Assembly (NCBI RefSeq): GCF_039631295.1
Contig: NZ_JBDIVE010000019.1
Location: 1 to 35,163 of the forward strand
Origin: Viridibacterium sediminicola
GTDB taxonomy: Bacteria > Pseudomonadota > Gammaproteobacteria > Burkholderiales > Rhodocyclaceae
DNA: 35,163 nt
Direction: 5' to 3'
The notes below the pieces were generated by a model that worked only from the letters and a program-made list of their open reading frames with translations, was not told where the DNA came from and ran no database searches. The position numbers and the translations under genes were made by a program. Shown piece after piece: positions 1 to 7,645 of the stretch; position 1 is the first letter of the stretch, and the number at the start of each line of letters is the position of its first letter.

Positions 1-98
1 ATCGGCTTGCCACCAATCTCGATCATGGGCTTAGGTTTCAGGTGGGTCTCTTCGCTGATGCGCGTACCCAAGCCCCCCGCAAGAATGACTGCTTTCAT
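1..98 (-). CDS. rfbF: glucose-1-phosphate cytidylyltransferase, N-terminal part (runs off the left edge)
   Basis: Only the first 32 codons are inside the window. They read MKAVILAGGLGTRISEETHL and continue with KPKPMIEIGGKP, the nucleotide-binding signature of sugar-1-phosphate nucleotidylyltransferases. The SEET-LKPKPM-EIGGKP variant is typical of the CTP:glucose-1-phosphate enzyme (RfbF, also called DdhA or AscA), which makes CDP-glucose for 3,6-dideoxyhexose synthesis. The ATG lies 5 bp after the ddhD-type reductase stop, so the two genes are almost certainly co-transcribed, matching the ddhD-ddhA order known from Yersinia and Salmonella dideoxyhexose loci. The rest of the enzyme cannot be checked here. 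Confidence 0.85.
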   Translation of the reverse strand, partial: MKAVILAGGLGTRISEETHLKPKPMIEIGGKP

Positions 99-103
99 AT
101 TAA

Positions 104-1129
104 TTAACCCTTATCAGATGAATGCGCTGCAGAACTAACAAATGCGTCGGAATAGAAACGATGAGCAGGAAGCCCCGCATCAATCAGCAAAGTCTTGGCA
201 CTGTGAATCATCGAGTCAGATCCACATGCATAAACTGCGGAATTTTTCAGATCAGGGCCTAAGTCAAGTAACACCTGCTGAACATAACCCCTCGCGCCAG
301 CCCAGGTATCGTCGGCACGCGACAACACCGAAATATAGTCATAGCGACCCGGTATCGAACCAACATCGAAATACAGATCCGACAGCGTACGCCCCCCCCA
401 CAAAACCTTCACAGATCTGGGCGCCTTCTCAGCAGGCAAAGCGGAGAGCGTTTCAAGAATAGCTTTGATGGGCGCGATACCAGTCCCCGTCGCCAGAAAA
501 ATCAGATCAATATCTTGCGTGTCGCGGAGAAAAAAGGTGCCCAAGGGACCGTTGAGCCGGAGCAAATCATTCGGTTTTGCTTGTGAAAACCAGTAATCAC
601 TGAACACCCCACCCTCAACTGCACGAATGTGGAATTCAAGCAGTTTGCTTTGGGCATCTGCGCTCGCCAGCGAATAACTGCGCCGCACATTATTGGGCCC
701 GATGATGTCGACGTACTGACCAGGAATGAACTCGAACGCAGAGGTCGGCGGCAGGCGCAAAACGACACGTACGACATCGTTGGCCAGGCGCTCGATGCTG
801 CTGATTCTGCTGGGCAGCATCTTGATCGGCGGTAGCGTAACGCCCTCCAGGCAATCTGCATCGAGACACAGATCTGTCTGGGCTGAACGCACGCAGGCCA
901 GGATCCACCCTTCAGCCTTTTCGAGCTCGCTCAAGCCGGTTTCAGGCTCCAAGGCAATTGTCTCACCTTCAATCACCTTGCATTTACAGGTACTGCAACG
1001 CCCTGTCTTGCAGCTATAGGGAAAAGCAAAGCCCGCGCGTGCAGCGGCATCCACCAGACTGATGCCGGTATCTGCAGAAAAATGAGCACCTGAAGCTAAA
1101 GTTACATTTGGCATGAAAATCACTGACAT
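104..1129 (-). CDS. ddhD: CDP-6-deoxy-delta-3,4-glucoseen reductase (ferredoxin-FAD-NAD(P)H reductase)
   Basis: This 341-residue protein has a plant-type [2Fe-2S] domain at the N-terminus, with cluster cysteines C40, C45, C48 and C79 in the FPYSCKTGRCSTCKC context. A flavin-binding domain follows with RRSYSLAS near residue 150, then an NAD(P)-binding domain with ATGTGIAPIKAI near residue 215 and the C-terminal YACGSDSMI motif. The order 2Fe-2S, FAD, NAD is that of AscD/DdhD/RfbI, which reduces the E1-bound intermediate during C-3 deoxygenation of CDP-4-keto-6-deoxyglucose. Related oxygenase reductases share the fold, but the adjacent cytidylyltransferase favours the dideoxysugar role. It is 46 bp downstream of the MarR-type regulator on the same strand. 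Confidence 0.85.
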   Translation of the reverse strand: MSVIFMPNVTLASGAHFSADTGISLVDAAARAGFAFPYSCKTGRCSTCKCKVIEGETIALEPETGLSELEKAEGWILACVRSAQTDLCLDADCLEGVTLPPIKMLPSRISSIERLANDVVRVVLRLPPTSAFEFIPGQYVDIIGPNNVRRSYSLASADAQSKLLEFHIRAVEGGVFSDYWFSQAKPNDLLRLNGPLGTFFLRDTQDIDLIFLATGTGIAPIKAILETLSALPAEKAPRSVKVLWGGRTLSDLYFDVGSIPGRYDYISVLSRADDTWAGARGYVQQVLLDLGPDLKNSAVYACGSDSMIHSAKTLLIDAGLPAHRFYSDAFVSSAAHSSDKG

Positions 1130-1175
1130 CCAAAACCATCACACACAGCAACACAAAACCCACGTCAAGACAAAA

Positions 1176-1532
1176 TCAATCCTGCGTGTCTTTTGTGTTT
1201 GGAAATTCTTCCGGCGCGTCTCTACGCAAGGCTTCTAGCTCGCTTTTCAACGCCTGGTATTCGTACAGCTTGCGCTTGATATAACTCTGGGTCAGCTCCA
1301 CCCGGTGCCTGATACCCGCAGGCGTCAAAATGTAAGCGGTTTTGCTGAGCTTGTTATCTGAATTCAAAAAGCGTTCGATTTTTATGAAGCCTTTATCCAT
1401 CAAGGCATGAATCACAAAATTCGTCCTCCCCAAACTTAAGCCTACCGCCTCAGCCAGATCACGCTGGCTGAACTCAGGGTGCTCTTCCAGGGTTTTCAGT
1501 AAACGAAACTGGGCTTGTTGCTCAGGCGACAT
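1176..1532 (-). CDS. MarR-family EPS-associated transcriptional regulator
   Basis: This is a 118-residue winged-helix protein. The helix-turn-helix spans about residues 20-60 (SQRDLAEAVGLSLGRTNFVI, followed by ALMDKGFIKIERF), the wing is in residues 60-75, and the C-terminus is a charged helix likely to dimerise. The short length and the GRTNFVIHALMDKGF-IK-ERF pattern match the small MarR-like regulators found in exopolysaccharide loci (the EPS-associated MarR group). It lies between wzz and the dideoxysugar genes and is transcribed with the latter. No strong ribosome-binding site is visible before the ATG. Inverted repeats at 1554-1603 in its own leader could be autoregulatory operators. Family assignment is fairly sure; the targets are inferred. 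Confidence 0.8.
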   Translation of the reverse strand: MSPEQQAQFRLLKTLEEHPEFSQRDLAEAVGLSLGRTNFVIHALMDKGFIKIERFLNSDNKLSKTAYILTPAGIRHRVELTQSYIKRKLYEYQALKSELEALRRDAPEEFPNTKDTQD

Positions 1533-1553
1533 GTGATTTTTGCGGCACGAAAG

Positions 1554-1603
1554 AGGATGTTCGCTTACCCAGCCAGGAGAGGCCGTTCACTACTGAACAT
1601 CCT
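1554..1603. promoter_or_regulatory. inverted repeats upstream of the EPS MarR gene, candidate operator
   Basis: AGGATGTTC (1554-1562) is repeated inverted as GAACATCCT (1595-1603). The second arm also forms a tight palindrome GTTCACTACTGAAC (1585-1598). The repeats end 22 bp upstream of the regulator ATG. Winged-helix MarR proteins usually bind such palindromes near their own start. No binding data exist, so the function is inferred. Confidence 0.4.
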
Positions 1604-1650
1604 ACACCACAAGCTGCCCCCAAAACCACCCTTAACGCATTTATTATCGT

Positions 1651-1672
1651 GCGCGTGCGAAAATGCACGCGC
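1651..1672. terminator. hairpin between wzz and the MarR gene
   Basis: GCGCGTGC (1651-1658) and GCACGCGC (1665-1672) form a perfect 8-bp stem with a GAAAAT loop, 38 bp beyond the wzz stop. In the transcribed (minus) direction it is followed by an A/T-rich stretch rather than a clean U tract. It may be a weak terminator or attenuator between the export genes and the regulator. Confidence 0.4.
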
Positions 1673-1709
1673 TAGATTCTGCCATTTGTTTCGAGTGCTA
1701 GCTCAAGCA

Positions 1710-2894
1710 CTAAGCTTTCAATGCTGATCGGATTTCATCCAGCCTGGAACGTTGCGACGGACTGCTCTTCAAACGCTGCAAGGCCTCCCGAATAAATGCC
1801 AGAACGAGCCCCAGAAAAACGCCTGCAAACAATGCCAACAGCACAATCATCGTCCTTTTGGGCTTGGACTTCCTCTCAGGGGGAACTGCCTTGTCCAGCA
1901 CCTGAATATTGGCACCATCTTTGGCCTCATCCAGCTTGGCGATCTCATACTGCCGACTCAGAAGCTCGTAGAGCATTTCCTGATATTTCAGCTCCCGCGT
2001 TTTACGCACATACTCAATCCCCGCTTCCGGCATTCCCTGGCGTGAGAACAGCGCATCATCACTCCCATTGCGCTCCATCTGGCGCAGCTGCGACTGAAGC
2101 GCCTCCAACTCACCGCGCAATCGCTGCACCGCTGGATTCTGTTCTGTCGCGTAGTTCTTCATTGCCACCAACTCAACCTGGCGCGCCGCAATCTGGGCTC
2201 TCAGATTTGCCGTCGCATCAATGGCGACTTTGCCCTGAGCTTCGAGCTGCAACAGCCCCGTTTTTTGCTGCAACTGCTTGAGCGAAATTTCGGCATCGCT
2301 CAAGTTCTTGCGTGTGTCACGCAGCTGGGTCTCGAAAAACAATCGGCGTTGCGCTGCCTCGGTGACCGCCAGGGTCTTGCTTACACGACGCAGCTCGTCG
2401 ACATAAGCGTTTGCAATCGACGCGGCAACATCCGGTGAAGGATCTGTCACCGCGATATTGATAAGACCATCCTTTCCGGAATCAATGAGCGTCACTTTCT
2501 CCAGCGCCCTAAGTGTGTCGTCTCGGGATCTAGTCTCGTACCGCTCTTGCAGCTTAAAGCGCTGAATCAGGCTCACCCCTACATCACGGCTTTTCAGCAT
2601 CGCAATATACAGATCGTTCGGATTTTTCAATCCAAGACTCCCTCCAGCCACAGCCGCCAGTCCCCCAAGCTGCGATAGCGCACCAGAGGATTGCTGTTGC
2701 GGCGGCAGCACGGAAGTCCTGGCCTCATACAGCGGCGTACTGACAAAAGCGTAAATGATCGCAACGAGGACAAACAGGCAGGGCACCATCCACAAGATTC
2801 TCTTGTGACGGGCCAGGACAAGGACAATGTCGAGAATATGAATTTCGTCTTCGTCAGTGTCGCGGAGTGGTTCAGACGTCGTATGTGTTGTCAA
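1710..2894 (-). CDS. Wzz/FepE-type polysaccharide chain-length determinant protein
   Basis: This 394-residue inner-membrane protein has the classic co-polymerase layout. TM1 is near residues 35-55 (WMVPCLFVLVAIIYAFVS), followed by the periplasmic STPLYEARTSVLPP segment and a long coiled-coil region (about 170-300). A proline-rich stretch (PPERKSKPKR) precedes TM2 (about 350-370, MIVLLALFAGVFLGLVLAF). It lacks the cytoplasmic kinase domain of Wzc, so it is the Wzz-like class that sets chain length with a Wzy polymerase or acts in a secretion complex. The frame opens at a TTG (2894) with no nearby ATG, so the exact start is uncertain. It follows the SLBB export gene by 38 bp on the same strand. 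Confidence 0.85.
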   Translation of the reverse strand: MTTHTTSEPLRDTDEDEIHILDIVLVLARHKRILWMVPCLFVLVAIIYAFVSTPLYEARTSVLPPQQQSSGALSQLGGLAAVAGGSLGLKNPNDLYIAMLKSRDVGVSLIQRFKLQERYETRSRDDTLRALEKVTLIDSGKDGLINIAVTDPSPDVAASIANAYVDELRRVSKTLAVTEAAQRRLFFETQLRDTRKNLSDAEISLKQLQQKTGLLQLEAQGKVAIDATANLRAQIAARQVELVAMKNYATEQNPAVQRLRGELEALQSQLRQMERNGSDDALFSRQGMPEAGIEYVRKTRELKYQEMLYELLSRQYEIAKLDEAKDGANIQVLDKAVPPERKSKPKRTMIVLLALFAGVFLGLVLAFIREALQRLKSSPSQRSRLDEIRSALKA

Positions 2895-2932
2895 TTTGTA
2901 TATCTCAGCTGATCTGCGGTTGCAACGAGCGT

Positions 2933-5095
2933 TCAGTTGCTAAGTGTCTTGATTGCTGCAGCACTTAAGCCGAAGTTAGCCAGAATCTGGCTCCAGTCCA
3001 TCAAATTCTTCATGAATGTCGTACGATCAACCTTGTCGGGGACGATGATTGCATCGCCAGGCAAGGCATCGACACTCGCCAAACCACGCGAGAACCAGCT
3101 ATCGCGCTGTTTGGCGCTCATCACCGCACCATTGGCGCGAATCACGAAGGTACTCTTTGCATCACCCAATTCGGTCGGTCCGCCAGACATGCCAAGATAG
3201 TCGCCAATAGAGGAACCCTGCTCATAGACAAAGGCGCTGTTTCGATTAAAGACAGCCCCAATGACTTGCACTGTCGTGGGCTTCGTAGGCACGAAGAGGT
3301 GATCGCCATCTTCAAGTGCGAACGGAGGGAGGTCGCTCAGCTTGCTGGCGCTGAAGTCCATCCCCAAAACCAGGCGGCCGCTAGCGCTATTACGCAGCTT
3401 TTGCGCGCGCGCTCTCTGTTCAGCAACAGCCAATTGCGCGCCCTGAATGTCAGAGCTGGAAATTGCATTCTGCCCACGTGTCGAGGCATTGCTTTGTGCC
3501 GACTCTTCCAGATAATCGGCCAGGCGATTGAGCTCTTGCTGCTGACGCGCCCGGATCGACTCACGCGAGAACTCAGCACCGAAAAGAAAGGCGCGGCGCG
3601 TCAGACCGCCGATGCGTGCCACCAGTTGCGGCAGAGTCTCACCTTCTTCCACCTGGTAGATGCCGGGCGCGGCCACTTCACCATCAACGCGGACATAACG
3701 CGCCTGCTTCTGCGAGGGCACGCGAATATCCTGCTTGCTGAAGACATGAACGACGTCACCCTTTTGCAGGACGAGGTTCGCCTCCGGCTTGCGCTCCAAC
3801 ACGGCCTGGCCGAGATTGAAAGGGATCAGGCTGGTGGTGAAATCGACCGGGTTCAAACGCTCGATGACCGCATAGTCCCAATTGACTTCCAGATTGGTGG
3901 TCGCCACTGCAGCCGATGATCCCACCTGGGTCGTGTCACCCACTGCCGGCACGCCACGCGTCCAGAACTCGCCGCGGACGAGCATGTCCTTGGACTGGAT
4001 CAGATCGGTCACACGCATGCCGTTCGACCAGGGCAGGCGGATGTTCTGCGCAACACTGCCACGCAGGGTGACCCCCTCTTCGACACGCTGGGTAAGTGAA
4101 TAGATCTCGATGACATCACCGTCACGCACCGGGAACTTGGCCACTTCACCCAGCGTCACGGACGCGAGGGTGCGCGACTTGTTGGCTTCAACGCGCTCGA
4201 CAGACACACGCCCATCTCGTGCATAGACGTTCAGGCCGCCAGCCCAGTCGACCAGGCTCTGGATCGACTCGCCCTTCTTGAGCTCGAACACGGCAGGCGC
4301 CTTGACCGCACCGTACAGCGCAACTTGAGCGCCCACCGGTGCGACATAGATCACATCACCGTTTTGCAGCAGAACGTCCTTGCTTTTGTCGCCTTTGAGG
4401 ATGAAATCATAAAGATCAAAACTACTGACCAGGGCACCACCACGACGCAGCTCCACTGTGCGCATCGAACCATTGGTGGCAGGCCCGCCAGCAGCGTAGA
4501 GCGCATTCACGACCGTCGACAGCGAGGACAGACTGTAGGAGCCCGGCGAGCGCACAAAACCGACCATGAACACCTGCACGGCACGCAGCTGCCCCATCGT
4601 CACCGCGAGGTCGAAGTTGCGGAACACCTTGCCGATTTCATTGTTGAGATGCGTCTTCAGAGACCCGAAGGGGACGCCGACGACAGCGATATTCCCAACT
4701 TTGGGCACATAGACTGTGCCAGCACGATCAACCGTAAGGCTCAGGTCGGCATCGATTTGCCCCCACAAACGCAGAGAAAAGCTATCCCCCACGCCCAAAG
4801 CGTAGTCATTCGGCACAACCCCTGACTCTAGCGGATGAAAAGACGAGCTTGCCTGGAAGAAGTTCGCACCAAACACCGGCAATTGAACCGAATGCGCCGC
4901 GCACAAATAGGCACGGAATGCGCCGCTGCACGGCGGCTCCGCTGGAGTTGGTGCGGCCGTGACGGCCGGTGCGCCAGAACCGATGGCCAGCGTGCGAGGC
5001 TGACTGATTGTCATCCCGTCCGCCGCAGAGGCGACTCCGCCCAAAAAAACCGCGGCAATCAAAACAAGCTGCTTCCAGACTTTCCGTAGTTTCAT
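2933..5095 (-). CDS. SLBB-domain polysaccharide export protein (Wza-like, large)
   Basis: This predicted 720-residue secreted protein begins with a signal peptide (KQLVLIAAVFLGG, then an ASA-ADG cleavage site). A poly-export domain starts at about residue 95 (ALGVGDSFSLRLWGQ), followed by several SLBB-type repeats (for example VFMVGFVRSPGSYSL, VALYGAVKAPAVFEL, RYVRVDGEVAAPGIYQV and VQVIGAVFNRNSAFVYEQG). A helical stretch lies around 520-580. It probably forms or caps the outer-membrane channel for the polysaccharide. Unlike E. coli Wza there is no lipobox cysteine after the signal peptide, and the protein is about twice as long. The ATG at 5095 is preferred to one 39 bp upstream because the signal peptide begins there and an AAGGG lies upstream. 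Confidence 0.85.
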   Translation of the reverse strand: MKLRKVWKQLVLIAAVFLGGVASAADGMTISQPRTLAIGSGAPAVTAAPTPAEPPCSGAFRAYLCAAHSVQLPVFGANFFQASSSFHPLESGVVPNDYALGVGDSFSLRLWGQIDADLSLTVDRAGTVYVPKVGNIAVVGVPFGSLKTHLNNEIGKVFRNFDLAVTMGQLRAVQVFMVGFVRSPGSYSLSSLSTVVNALYAAGGPATNGSMRTVELRRGGALVSSFDLYDFILKGDKSKDVLLQNGDVIYVAPVGAQVALYGAVKAPAVFELKKGESIQSLVDWAGGLNVYARDGRVSVERVEANKSRTLASVTLGEVAKFPVRDGDVIEIYSLTQRVEEGVTLRGSVAQNIRLPWSNGMRVTDLIQSKDMLVRGEFWTRGVPAVGDTTQVGSSAAVATTNLEVNWDYAVIERLNPVDFTTSLIPFNLGQAVLERKPEANLVLQKGDVVHVFSKQDIRVPSQKQARYVRVDGEVAAPGIYQVEEGETLPQLVARIGGLTRRAFLFGAEFSRESIRARQQQELNRLADYLEESAQSNASTRGQNAISSSDIQGAQLAVAEQRARAQKLRNSASGRLVLGMDFSASKLSDLPPFALEDGDHLFVPTKPTTVQVIGAVFNRNSAFVYEQGSSIGDYLGMSGGPTELGDAKSTFVIRANGAVMSAKQRDSWFSRGLASVDALPGDAIIVPDKVDRTTFMKNLMDWSQILANFGLSAAAIKTLSN

Positions 5096-5220
5096 CGCTC
5101 GGTGCCAACCCTTAAAAAAATCAGATTCAAACAAAACTCTTACTCCAGACGCCTGCGTCGCTGCAACACTGACGGAACAACACGCATGCGGCTTAACTGG
5201 TATTCATTCAGTACGGGCTA

Positions 5221-5769
5221 TTACTCGAACTTGTCACAGTCCGCCCAGAGCTTTCCCGCTTCGTCTTTCGCGGCCAGCTTGGGAGAAAGCCCCTCCAAGG
5301 GCCAAGCGATCGCGACATCCGGATCGTTCCAGTACAGGCTACGCTCAAACTCCGGCGCGTAATAATTTGTCGCCTTATAAAGAAAATCAGCCGACTCCGA
5401 CAACACCACAAAACCATGCGCGAATCCCGGTGGAATCCAGAATTGGCGGTGATTCTCGCCGCTCAGCTCAACACCAGCCCATTGACCGAAAGTCGGCGAA
5501 CTGCGACGCAGATCGACCGCCACATCAAACACCCGCCCGCTCGTTACGCGTACCAGCTTGCCCTGAGGCTGACGCATCTGATAGTGCAAGCCGCGCAAAA
5601 CACCTTGGCCAGAGCGTGAGTGATTATCCTGCACAAACTCAGTATCGACGCCCGTCGCCTCTTTGAAGGTGCGTGCGTTGAAGCTTTCCAAAAAAAAACC
5701 GCGAGAGTCACCAAAAACTTTGGGCTCAAGAATCAGCAGATCAGGGATTGATGTGGAGATAACGTTCAT
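5221..5769 (-). CDS. rfbC: dTDP-4-dehydrorhamnose 3,5-epimerase
   Basis: This 182-residue cupin enzyme carries out the third step of dTDP-L-rhamnose synthesis. The catalytic histidine H62 lies in VLRGLHYQ, the substrate-binding region includes EFVQDNHSRS (44-53) and FWIPPGFAHGF (110-120), and the catalytic tyrosine lies in FLYKATNYY (129-137). Length and motifs are normal for RfbC/RmlC. The start at MNVISTSIPDLLILEP is chosen because it matches where the family begins; the frame stays open 15 codons further upstream. It is the last of four rhamnose genes, 60 bp after rfbA. The SLBB export gene begins 125 bp downstream. Confidence 0.95.
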   Translation of the reverse strand: MNVISTSIPDLLILEPKVFGDSRGFFLESFNARTFKEATGVDTEFVQDNHSRSGQGVLRGLHYQMRQPQGKLVRVTSGRVFDVAVDLRRSSPTFGQWAGVELSGENHRQFWIPPGFAHGFVVLSESADFLYKATNYYAPEFERSLYWNDPDVAIAWPLEGLSPKLAAKDEAGKLWADCDKFE

Positions 5770-5829
5770 TGAATTAACCGATAGGTGCTGAACAATATAC
5801 GGCCTACATGACAAGGCTACGAAACGGCT

Positions 5830-6726
5830 TCAGAACACTTTTTCATTGATGATGTTGATCAGGTACTGACCATAGCCACTTTTACCTAGCGGCTTGGCGA
5901 GCGATTCAAGTTGTGCATCGTCGATCCAGCCATTGCGCCAGCAGATTTCTTCCGGGCAACTGATCTTCAGGCCTTGACGCTTTTCCAGGGTCTGGATGAA
6001 TTGGCCGGCCTCCAGCAGGCTGTCATGCGTGCCGGTATCCAGCCAGGCGTCGCCACGACCGAGCAACTGCACATCCAGCTCGCCGCGTTCAAGATAGATT
6101 CGATTGAGGTCGGTGATTTCATATTCGCCGCGCGCCGAGGGCTTCAGATGGCGTGCAAACTCGACGACCTGTTGGTCGTAGAAATACAAACCCGTCACCG
6201 CATAACGACTGCGCGGAGCCTTGGGCTTCTCTTCCAGGCTGATCGCCTGACCTTGCGCATCAAATTCGACGACGCCGTAGCGCTCGGGGTCATTCACCGG
6301 ATAAGCAAATACGCTGGCGCCGGCGCTACGCGCATCGGCATGCCTGAGACGCGCAGCAAGATCGTGCCCATAGAAAACATTGTCGCCCAGCACCAGAGCC
6401 GAAGGCCCCTCGCCAACAAAATCGGCCCCAATGACAAAAGCCTGCGCGAGGCCATCCGGACTCGCTTGAACCGCGTATTCAAGTTTGATGCCCCAGGCCG
6501 AACCATCGCCCAGCAGTTGCTGGAAGCGCGGCGTGTCTTGCGGCGTCGAGATGATCAAGACCTCGCGAATCCCGGCCAGCAGCAAAGTGCTCAACGGGTA
6601 GTAGATCATCGGCTTGTCGTAGATCGGGATCAGCTGCTTGCTGATGGCCAGGGTAGCCGGATGCAGGCGCGTACCCGAGCCGCCAGCGAGGATGATGCCT
6701 TTACGGTGAGTATTCTGATGAGTCAT
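5830..6726 (-). CDS. rfbA: glucose-1-phosphate thymidylyltransferase
   Basis: This 298-residue enzyme makes dTDP-glucose from dTTP and glucose-1-phosphate, the first step of the rhamnose pathway. The nucleotide-binding signature GGSGTRLHPAT is at residues 15-25, followed by SKQLIPIYDKPMIYYPLS. The metal-binding LGDNVFYGHDL, VFAYPVNDPERYGVVEF and the sugar-binding EEKPKAPRSRYAVTGLYFYD region are all present. Length is normal for RmlA. It lies 13 bp after rfbD in the same operon. The operon order rfbB-rfbD-rfbA-rfbC is the common one. Confidence 0.96.
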   Translation of the reverse strand: MTHQNTHRKGIILAGGSGTRLHPATLAISKQLIPIYDKPMIYYPLSTLLLAGIREVLIISTPQDTPRFQQLLGDGSAWGIKLEYAVQASPDGLAQAFVIGADFVGEGPSALVLGDNVFYGHDLAARLRHADARSAGASVFAYPVNDPERYGVVEFDAQGQAISLEEKPKAPRSRYAVTGLYFYDQQVVEFARHLKPSARGEYEITDLNRIYLERGELDVQLLGRGDAWLDTGTHDSLLEAGQFIQTLEKRQGLKISCPEEICWRNGWIDDAQLESLAKPLGKSGYGQYLINIINEKVF

Positions 6727-6739
6727 GACTGGATGGTCC

Positions 6740-7645
6740 TTAAAGGATTTCCTTGATCATGCGCGCAACGCCGCGCTGCCAGTGGGGCAGCTTCAAACCA
6801 AAGGCGTTTTGCAGCTTGAGAGTGGAAAGACGGGAGTTGAGCGGGCGCCGCGCGGGCGTCGGGTAATCCGAGCTCGGGATCGGACTTAGCTGCTGAAGTT
6901 TGAGGGAGACGCCCTGCTTGCGTGCCTCGCTGAAGACAAACTCGGCGTAAGAAAACCAGCTGGTCTCGCCCGCGCTGACGCAGTGATAGAGGCCGCCGGG
7001 AAAGTCCTCGATAGTTCCTTGCCCCAGGCGATCAGCATAATTCTTGACGATATGTGCGGTGACATCCGCCAGCAGATCGGCACCGGTCGGTGCGCCAATC
7101 TGGTCGTCAATGACCTTGAGCGCCTCACGCTCGGCCGCGAGCTTGAGCATGGTCTTGGCAAAGTTGCCGCCGCGCGCGGCATACACCCAGCTGGTGCGCA
7201 GAATCAGGTGACGAGCGCCGGAGGCCGCAACAAGCTGTTCGCCTTCAAGCTTGGTCTGGCCATACACGCTCAGCGGCGCGGTCGGCGAGCTTTCATCACG
7301 CGCCTCGCTACCGCTGCCGTCGAAAACATAGTCGGTCGAGTAATGCACGAAGAGCGCGCCAATCTCTTTGGCGACCCGTGCGACCGCACCAGGCGTGGTG
7401 GCATTGAGGAGACGCGCCAGCTCTACCTCGGTCTCCGCCTTGTCGACCGCCGTATGCGCAGCGGCATTGACGATGACATCCGGCTGGATCTGGCGAACGG
7501 TTTCAGCAACGGCCTCAGGCCGGCTGAAATCGGCGCAGTAATCCGTGCTGTCGTAATCGAACGCAAGCACCTCGCCCAGCGGGCTCAGTGCGCGTTGCAG
7601 CTCCCAGCCGACCTGGCCGCCGCAACCGAGAATCAGGAGTTTCAT
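6740..7645 (-). CDS. rfbD: dTDP-4-dehydrorhamnose reductase
   Basis: This 301-residue short-chain dehydrogenase catalyses the last step to dTDP-L-rhamnose. The NAD(P)-binding loop is GCGGQVG (residues 7-13), DVIVNAAAHTAVDKAE follows, then HYSTDYVFDG and the catalytic YxxxK in VYGQTKLEGE. The start MKLLILGCGGQ is chosen because the glycine loop must lie near the N-terminus. Its ATG overlaps the rfbB stop (ATGA, 7642-7645), so the two genes are translationally coupled. Length is typical of RmlD. Confidence 0.95.
   Translation of the reverse strand: MKLLILGCGGQVGWELQRALSPLGEVLAFDYDSTDYCADFSRPEAVAETVRQIQPDVIVNAAAHTAVDKAETEVELARLLNATTPGAVARVAKEIGALFVHYSTDYVFDGSGSEARDESSPTAPLSVYGQTKLEGEQLVAASGARHLILRTSWVYAARGGNFAKTMLKLAAEREALKVIDDQIGAPTGADLLADVTAHIVKNYADRLGQGTIEDFPGGLYHCVSAGETSWFSYAEFVFSEARKQGVSLKLQQLSPIPSSDYPTPARRPLNSRLSTLKLQNAFGLKLPHWQRGVARMIKEIL

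Noticed and set aside
828..837. GGCGGTAGCG, the ops/RfaH-type element of polysaccharide operons
   Set aside because: It lies on the plus strand, inside the ddhD-type gene that is transcribed from the minus strand, so it would not be in the transcript or at a leader position. Probably chance.
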